This document shows positions 59,887 to 64,000 of a DNA stretch of 64,000 nt, piece by piece. The notes under the pieces are model-generated. The model did no database searches and was not told the DNA's origin. It saw only the letters and a program-made list of their open reading frames with translations. This stretch comes from Ancylomarina sp048268005 (GTDB lineage Bacteria > Bacteroidota > Bacteroidia > Bacteroidales > Marinifilaceae). The stretch covers positions 1-64,000 of the forward strand of contig JBLWWJ010000005.1 of NCBI GenBank assembly GCA_048268005.1, read 5' to 3'. The translations under genes and the position numbers were made by a program. Every line of letters begins with the position of its first letter. Within the stretch, counting starts at the first letter, position 1.

Positions 59887-60762
59887 TTAACCTTCTTTTT
59901 CGTCAATATGTGTTTTTGCTAACATGAATTTATAAGATAACATCTTATAATACAGTTTGGCAACTAAAAATTCAGGTGCCTTATTGCCTTCAATGGGTGC
60001 TAGCTCTACCAGATCGAAACCCAAGACCGTTTTCTGTTCGAAAACCATTCTCAGGTAGCGAATGCAAGTATTCCAATCTAAACCTCCTGGTTCTGGTGTT
60101 CCCGTTGCCGGCATGATCGATGGATCAAGAGCATCCAGGTCGAAAGAGATATAAACCTTATCTCCCATCAAATCGATGGATTTTTGCATCCAATCGTCTT
60201 GTCCATAAATATCTTCGGCAAAGAAACATTTGTCCTTATTCAGATAGGCTAACTCGGAGCTATCCATGCTTCGAATTCCGACTTGAATTAAGTTGGTATT
60301 CTTCGAAGCATCGTGCAAAGCACAAGCATGATTATAAGGTGTCCCCATATAATCTGCCCGAAGATCGGCATGTGCATCCAAATGCAAAACCGTAATATCA
60401 GGATGCTGTTCGTAAAAGGCTTTAATGATACCTATACTAATGGAATGTTCCCCACCAAAAAAAGTCGGAAACTTCCCTGTTTCTAGCATTTTCTTAGCCA
60501 CACGGTACGATTCTTCAAAAACTGCTTCGGGGCTATGATTTACGGTAAGCTCTGGCAGAATATGTACACCTTTAGTATAAACTTCCGAATCGGTTTCTAT
60601 ATCATAGAGCTCCATATTTTCAGCAGCATCAAGAAAAGCACCAAAACCATTATCAGCGCCTTTTCCCCAGGTACTCGTCCCATCATAGGGGATAGATTGC
60701 AATAAGACAGATGCAGATCCAAAGGCTGCAAACCCGTCTTCTATTCCAGCAAAATTATTCAT
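59887..60762 (-). CDS. speB: Agmatinase
   Basis: A 291-residue ureohydrolase. The manganese-binding motifs are FFGGEHSIS, LHLDAHADLR and ISFDLDALDPSIMP, all expected for agmatinase/arginase. It hydrolyses agmatine to putrescine and urea. Agmatinase rather than arginase is supported by arginine decarboxylase 10 bp upstream. The next gene, 63 bp downstream, is the DHS-like enzyme that could use putrescine. Confidence 0.95.
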   Translation of the reverse strand: MNNFAGIEDGFAAFGSASVLLQSIPYDGTSTWGKGADNGFGAFLDAAENMELYDIETDSEVYTKGVHILPELTVNHSPEAVFEESYRVAKKMLETGKFPTFFGGEHSISIGIIKAFYEQHPDITVLHLDAHADLRADYMGTPYNHACALHDASKNTNLIQVGIRSMDSSELAYLNKDKCFFAEDIYGQDDWMQKSIDLMGDKVYISFDLDALDPSIMPATGTPEPGGLDWNTCIRYLRMVFEQKTVLGFDLVELAPIEGNKAPEFLVAKLYYKMLSYKFMLAKTHIDEKEG

Positions 60763-60772
60763 ACTTTAATGC

Positions 60773-62179
60773 TTATTCATTATAACCAAGGATATTCAAC
60801 ATCTCATCAACACTTTGCTCGTTACGATATACGTAATCAACAAAGTTTCCTGACTCATCTCTGTCAACAATAACATGTTTAGGTGCTGGAATCAAACAAT
60901 GCTTTATACCACCATAACCTGAAATGGCATCCTGATAAGCTCCCGTATGGAAAAAACCCAAATAAAGAGGTTCTTTGTCTTTACTATCGAACTTAGGCAG
61001 CATAATTTGTTGGTTGAAATCCTCTGAATTGTAATAATCGGAATGATCGCAGGAAATACCACCAATATTGATCTTAGTATAATCGTTGTCCCATTTATTT
61101 ACAGGTAACAGGATAAATTTTTCGTGTATTGACCAGGCATCTGGAATGGTATTCATCAATGAATTATTGATAATGTACCACAACTCGTGATCGTTTTGTT
61201 GCTTTTGTTCCACGACCTCAAAAATGATAGCTCCACTCTCACCAACGGTATATTTCCCAAATTCAGTATAGATATCTGGTTCATGAACACCTCCATTATC
61301 ACAAGCTTCTTTAATATTATTAACGATTTCGCGAATCATGTATTCGTAATCGTATTCAAAGCCCAAATGATTTCGAATTGGAAATCCTCCTCCTAAATTC
61401 AATGAATCAAGCGAAGGAGATTCCTTCTTTAAATCAACATAAAGATTAAGTGCTTTCTGGAATTCGCCCCAATAATAGAGGCTATCTTTAATCCCTGAAT
61501 CAACAAAAAAGTGAAGCATTTTCAATTCCACATTTTTATTGTCTTTGATATGCTCGTTATAAAACTCAAGCATTTCTTCAGGACGAATCCCTAAACGAGA
61601 AGTATAATAAGCTGATTGAGGTTCCTCATTGATGGCCATCCTCAGTCCAATCTTAATTTTTCTATCTCCAACTAACTTTTGAAGACGGCCCATTTCACTT
61701 GTACTATCAAGAATGATAATACAATTATCGAAGCCTGCATCAACAAGTTTCATGATTCTGGAAAGGTAGTCGCTGGTTTTATAACCGTTGTGCACAATCA
61801 TTCGACTTTGATCCAACTCCCCTTTTGCATGAAGTTTTAGAATTAAATCAATATCAAATGAGGAAGAAGTCTCAAGATTGACATTATGCTTTAGCGCCTC
61901 ACCAATAACATGGTGAAAATGACAACACTTGGTGCAATAACAGTAATGGTACTTGCCTCTATAATGTGAGGCTTTAATAGCACGATTAAAGAGGTTTCGC
62001 GCTTTTTTAATTTGTTCTCCAATCCGAGGAAGATAAATTAATCGGAAAGGTGTCCCGTATTTTTCAATTAAATATTTGATAGATACTCCATGAAAAGATA
62101 AGTAACCACCACGCAAATCAAAACCTTCCTGAGGAAAATAGTAAGTTTGCTCAATCAAATCAAAATATGTATTCTTCAT
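60773..62179 (-). CDS. speA: Alanine-racemase-fold arginine decarboxylase
   Basis: A 468-residue PLP enzyme when started at MKNTYFDLIEQTYYFPQEG (ATG 62177-62179). The frame reaches 62335, but those 52 residues are hydrophobic, lack likeness and fill the gap to the divergent GNAT gene, so I take the shorter start. The PLP Lys84 is in the motif YCTKCC, equivalent to YAVK in ornithine/arginine decarboxylases; the C-terminal catalytic Cys-Asp is in ISCDHSDYY. It converts arginine to agmatine. It is much shorter than E. coli SpeA (about 630) but fits a Bacteroidota group. Cys-rich surrounding of the PLP Lys is unusual. Confidence 0.9.
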   Translation of the reverse strand: MKNTYFDLIEQTYYFPQEGFDLRGGYLSFHGVSIKYLIEKYGTPFRLIYLPRIGEQIKKARNLFNRAIKASHYRGKYHYCYCTKCCHFHHVIGEALKHNVNLETSSSFDIDLILKLHAKGELDQSRMIVHNGYKTSDYLSRIMKLVDAGFDNCIIILDSTSEMGRLQKLVGDRKIKIGLRMAINEEPQSAYYTSRLGIRPEEMLEFYNEHIKDNKNVELKMLHFFVDSGIKDSLYYWGEFQKALNLYVDLKKESPSLDSLNLGGGFPIRNHLGFEYDYEYMIREIVNNIKEACDNGGVHEPDIYTEFGKYTVGESGAIIFEVVEQKQQNDHELWYIINNSLMNTIPDAWSIHEKFILLPVNKWDNDYTKINIGGISCDHSDYYNSEDFNQQIMLPKFDSKDKEPLYLGFFHTGAYQDAISGYGGIKHCLIPAPKHVIVDRDESGNFVDYVYRNEQSVDEMLNILGYNE

Positions 62180-62336
62180 TCTATACCATAAAAAATAAGA
62201 TCGTTTTAAAAAAAAGTGAGCAAATATATCATTTTTTTCATTTGTTTGATTCTCCTCAAAAAAAAATAATTGCAACTTTATAGTTAGAATAAAAAGAAGA
62301 ATTGTTGTCCTTATTTTAACAAAAATAGTCATCACA

Positions 62337-62849
62337 ATGTCTATCAGAAAAGCAAAAACAGAAGACGCGCTTAATATTAAATATTTAAAAACTCAGGTTT
62401 GGTTACACACCTATGCTACAAAAGGTATTAATGATGAATATTCTGAGTACCTGGAAGCTGATTTCACCCAAGCAAACTGTTTGAAATCAATTTGCGATAA
62501 AAACAAATGCTGCCTTGTTGCAGAAGAAAATGACCTTCTTGTTGCCTATTGTGAGATTGATTTTAAGGCGATTCATCCTGACACTAACGAAAATTGTGCA
62601 GAGTTAACCGTTTTATACGTATCAGAACATTTTTGTGGGCATGGCACTGGTAAAGCTCTTCTGCATGAAACAGAAAAACAGCTTATTACTAAGGGCCACA
62701 CAAACTATTGGTTATCATGCTTTATTGAGAATCATAATGCCATTGGATTTTACCAACATATGGGCTTTAAATCCAATTCATCAATCTACTTTTCCATGGG
62801 TGACAGTCAATATGAAAACGTCGTATTTCATAAGGATATAGAGCTGTAA
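62337..62849 (+). CDS. GNAT N-acetyltransferase
   Basis: A 170-residue GNAT protein. SIRKAKTEDALNIKYLKTQVW is the start of the fold, AELTVLYVSEHFCGHGTGKALL contains the acetyl-CoA loop (xxGxGxG/A), and LSCFIENHNAIGFYQHMGF is the C-terminal motif B. The substrate is unknown. It is transcribed away from the arginine decarboxylase gene across 157 bp. Confidence 0.88.
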   Translation: MSIRKAKTEDALNIKYLKTQVWLHTYATKGINDEYSEYLEADFTQANCLKSICDKNKCCLVAEENDLLVAYCEIDFKAIHPDTNENCAELTVLYVSEHFCGHGTGKALLHETEKQLITKGHTNYWLSCFIENHNAIGFYQHMGFKSNSSIYFSMGDSQYENVVFHKDIEL

Positions 62850-63061
62850 GCAATCTTAATTCCCTTACACAAATTGTTTTATACACGCTATAAATTTTGA
62901 ATTAAACCGCCTAGCCAGTCAACTGATCACAAAATTTGTATAAGGCTTGCTATTTCGGATAAAAACATCTTATTTTGCGAAAGCTTATTTTTATCGATTC
63001 CAGATAATATAATTCGATAATAACACAGGCTTATTTTTTAGAAAAGCAAGAAACAAGATAA

Positions 63062-63706
63062 ATGAATTCGCATCAAGTAATTAGCATTAGAAACCTGACG
63101 CCATCGACCTACGTGATTCGTATGGAAAAGAAGGATTTCACCTTTAAAACAGGCCAATATATCACGCTTGGCTTTAGTGGCAGTATCGACCGCAGAGAAT
63201 ATTCTATATACAGTGCAGAACAAGACAATTATTTAGAAGTCTTAATTAAGGAAGTTGAAGATGGTTTGCTTTCGAAAAAGTTGAAAAAATGCAAACCGGG
63301 AGATAAATTGGATGTGGATGGTGCATTTGGTCATTTTTCGCTAAAAGAAGATGAAATAAAGAATAAGAAGTTCATGTTTATCAGTACGGGAACCGGAATT
63401 TCACCTATTCATAGTTTTATTCACACGCATCCAGAGATGGACTACACGCTTTTACATGGTATTCGCCATAAAGAAGAAGCTTATGAAAGTGAATCGTACG
63501 ACCCCAATCGCTATATTTTATGCACCTCAGGTGAAGATACTGGCGATTTTAAAGGTCGGGTAACAGAATATCTTCTAAAAAATCCGGTATCACCTGATAC
63601 AATCTGTTATCTTTGCGGCAATTGTCATATGATTTACGAAGCTTACGATATTCTTGAGAAACAAGGTATCAAGCTGGGGCCTATTCATACCGAGGTTTAT
63701 TTTTAA
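63062..63706 (+). CDS. Ferredoxin-NADP reductase-like flavoprotein
   Basis: A 214-residue FAD/NAD(P) oxidoreductase. The FAD motif is RREYSIYSAEQDN, the NAD(P)-binding motif is FISTGTGISPIHSF and the C-terminal part has YLCGNCHMIYEAYDIL. No [2Fe-2S] domain is fused. Similar small reductases act with ferredoxin or other partners; the partner is unknown here. The MiaB-type gene follows 130 bp downstream on the same strand. Confidence 0.88.
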   Translation: MNSHQVISIRNLTPSTYVIRMEKKDFTFKTGQYITLGFSGSIDRREYSIYSAEQDNYLEVLIKEVEDGLLSKKLKKCKPGDKLDVDGAFGHFSLKEDEIKNKKFMFISTGTGISPIHSFIHTHPEMDYTLLHGIRHKEEAYESESYDPNRYILCTSGEDTGDFKGRVTEYLLKNPVSPDTICYLCGNCHMIYEAYDILEKQGIKLGPIHTEVYF

Positions 63707-63836
63707 TTATTAAGGTGTGAAACATTGAGTCAGGTTTAATAAAGACTTTACTCGCTGTATAAAGGTTGGTAAATCAACATGATGACACCTTGGGGTATCA
63801 TCAAATTAACGAATCAACACATCATCTAATCAATTT

Positions 63837-64000
63837 ATGAAATATCATCTAATATCGCTGGGCTGCCAGATGAATGCTTCCGACGGGGAACGTGTGAGAA
63901 CAGTGATTGAACAAATGGGTTATACCTATACTGAGGAAGAAACTGAAGCTAATTTAATTGGTATTCTAGCTTGTTCAGTTCGTCAGAATGCTATTGATAA
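63837..64000 (+). CDS. miaB: MiaB-type methylthiotransferase, truncated at window end
   Basis: Only 54 codons and part of the next are inside. MKYHLISLGCQMNASDGERVRTVIEQ starts the N-terminal domain of radical-SAM methylthiotransferases (UPF0004), with GCQMN the first auxiliary-cluster cysteine. LACSVRQNAIDK follows in the place of NTCxVRE-x-A, giving the second cysteine. MiaB adds a methylthio group to i6A37 of tRNA; RimO and MtaB usually differ in the first motif. The missing C-terminal half, outside the window, decides the exact member. Confidence 0.75.
   Translation, partial: MKYHLISLGCQMNASDGERVRTVIEQMGYTYTEEETEANLIGILACSVRQNAID

Noticed and set aside
62180..62335. 52-residue extension of arginine decarboxylase
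   Set aside because: Hydrophobic, no homology pattern, and fills the promoter space of the divergent acetyltransferase gene.
1..64000. tRNA, rRNA or transposase genes
   Set aside because: None seen on reading for a CCA-end acceptor, T-loop, or DDE-type sequence; the check was by eye only.

Overview
The window looks like the chromosome of an AT-rich, marine-type member of the Bacteroidota, probably of the order Marinilabiliales (Marinifilaceae-like; this placement is inference). The marks are type IX secretion (T9SS) C-terminal tails, GLPGLI and carboxypeptidase-regulatory/TonB-plug proteins, Omp28- and DUF6029-type envelope proteins, a GltS-CDGSH fusion and an alanine-racemase-fold arginine decarboxylase. 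I see no rRNA, tRNA, CRISPR array, prophage, transposase or tyrosine recombinase.

Layout. 0-4 kb: a DUF559 nuclease bracketed by inverted palindromic repeats, a START-fold protein, the CDGSH-glutamate synthase fusion and a barrel-less TonB-plug protein. 4.3-7.3 kb: an envelope operon with a two-lobed aspartic protease. 7.5-14.1 kb: clpB, a short-chain dehydrogenase, VOC and START proteins, an M20 amidohydrolase and a secreted protein. 14.3-17.4 kb: a FIST sensor overlapping a hybrid histidine kinase. 17.7-21.3 kb: GLPGLI protein plus outer-membrane barrel. 21.4-26.4 kb: a tightly packed minus-strand lipid operon (lipocalin, FakA-FakB fusion, DUF1295 reductase, membrane-anchored peroxiredoxin, PlsY, START protein). 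26.7-31.7 kb: a DUF4139 protein with a SusC-like insert, a TlpA thioredoxin, a methyltransferase and a propeller protein.

31.8-45.2 kb is the most unusual part. Small minus-strand genes (membrane, DUF3592, hypothetical) alternate with ~100-bp imperfect palindromes that share a conserved outer arm and begin/end in AAC/GTT. For three genes the outermost bases of the two flanking elements are exact reverse complements across the gene (9, 9 and 10 bp), the pattern expected of integron cassettes, where the 5' end of a cassette pairs with the R'' box of its own attC. Two diverged 194-bp leaders sit at the promoter-side end of two such arrays and carry hairpins with compensatory changes. No integrase is present, so by analogy this is a cluster of attC-like sites lacking an integrase. 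A pterin/folate operon (reductase-folB-folK) lies between the two arrays, and two large T9SS proteins lie inside the second.

45.9-53.6 kb: a small FnIII-like protein, a CPA1 Na+/H+ antiporter, a trehalose-6-phosphate synthase/phosphatase fusion divergent from a GH15 enzyme, and a scramblase-like protein. 53.7-57.8 kb: arfB and an Omp28-TlpA-DUF6029 secreted redox operon. 58.5-62.2 kb: a polyamine operon (arginine decarboxylase, agmatinase, deoxyhypusine-synthase-like enzyme, acidic small protein). 62.3-64 kb: a GNAT acetyltransferase, a flavin reductase and the start of a MiaB-type methylthiotransferase cut by the window end.
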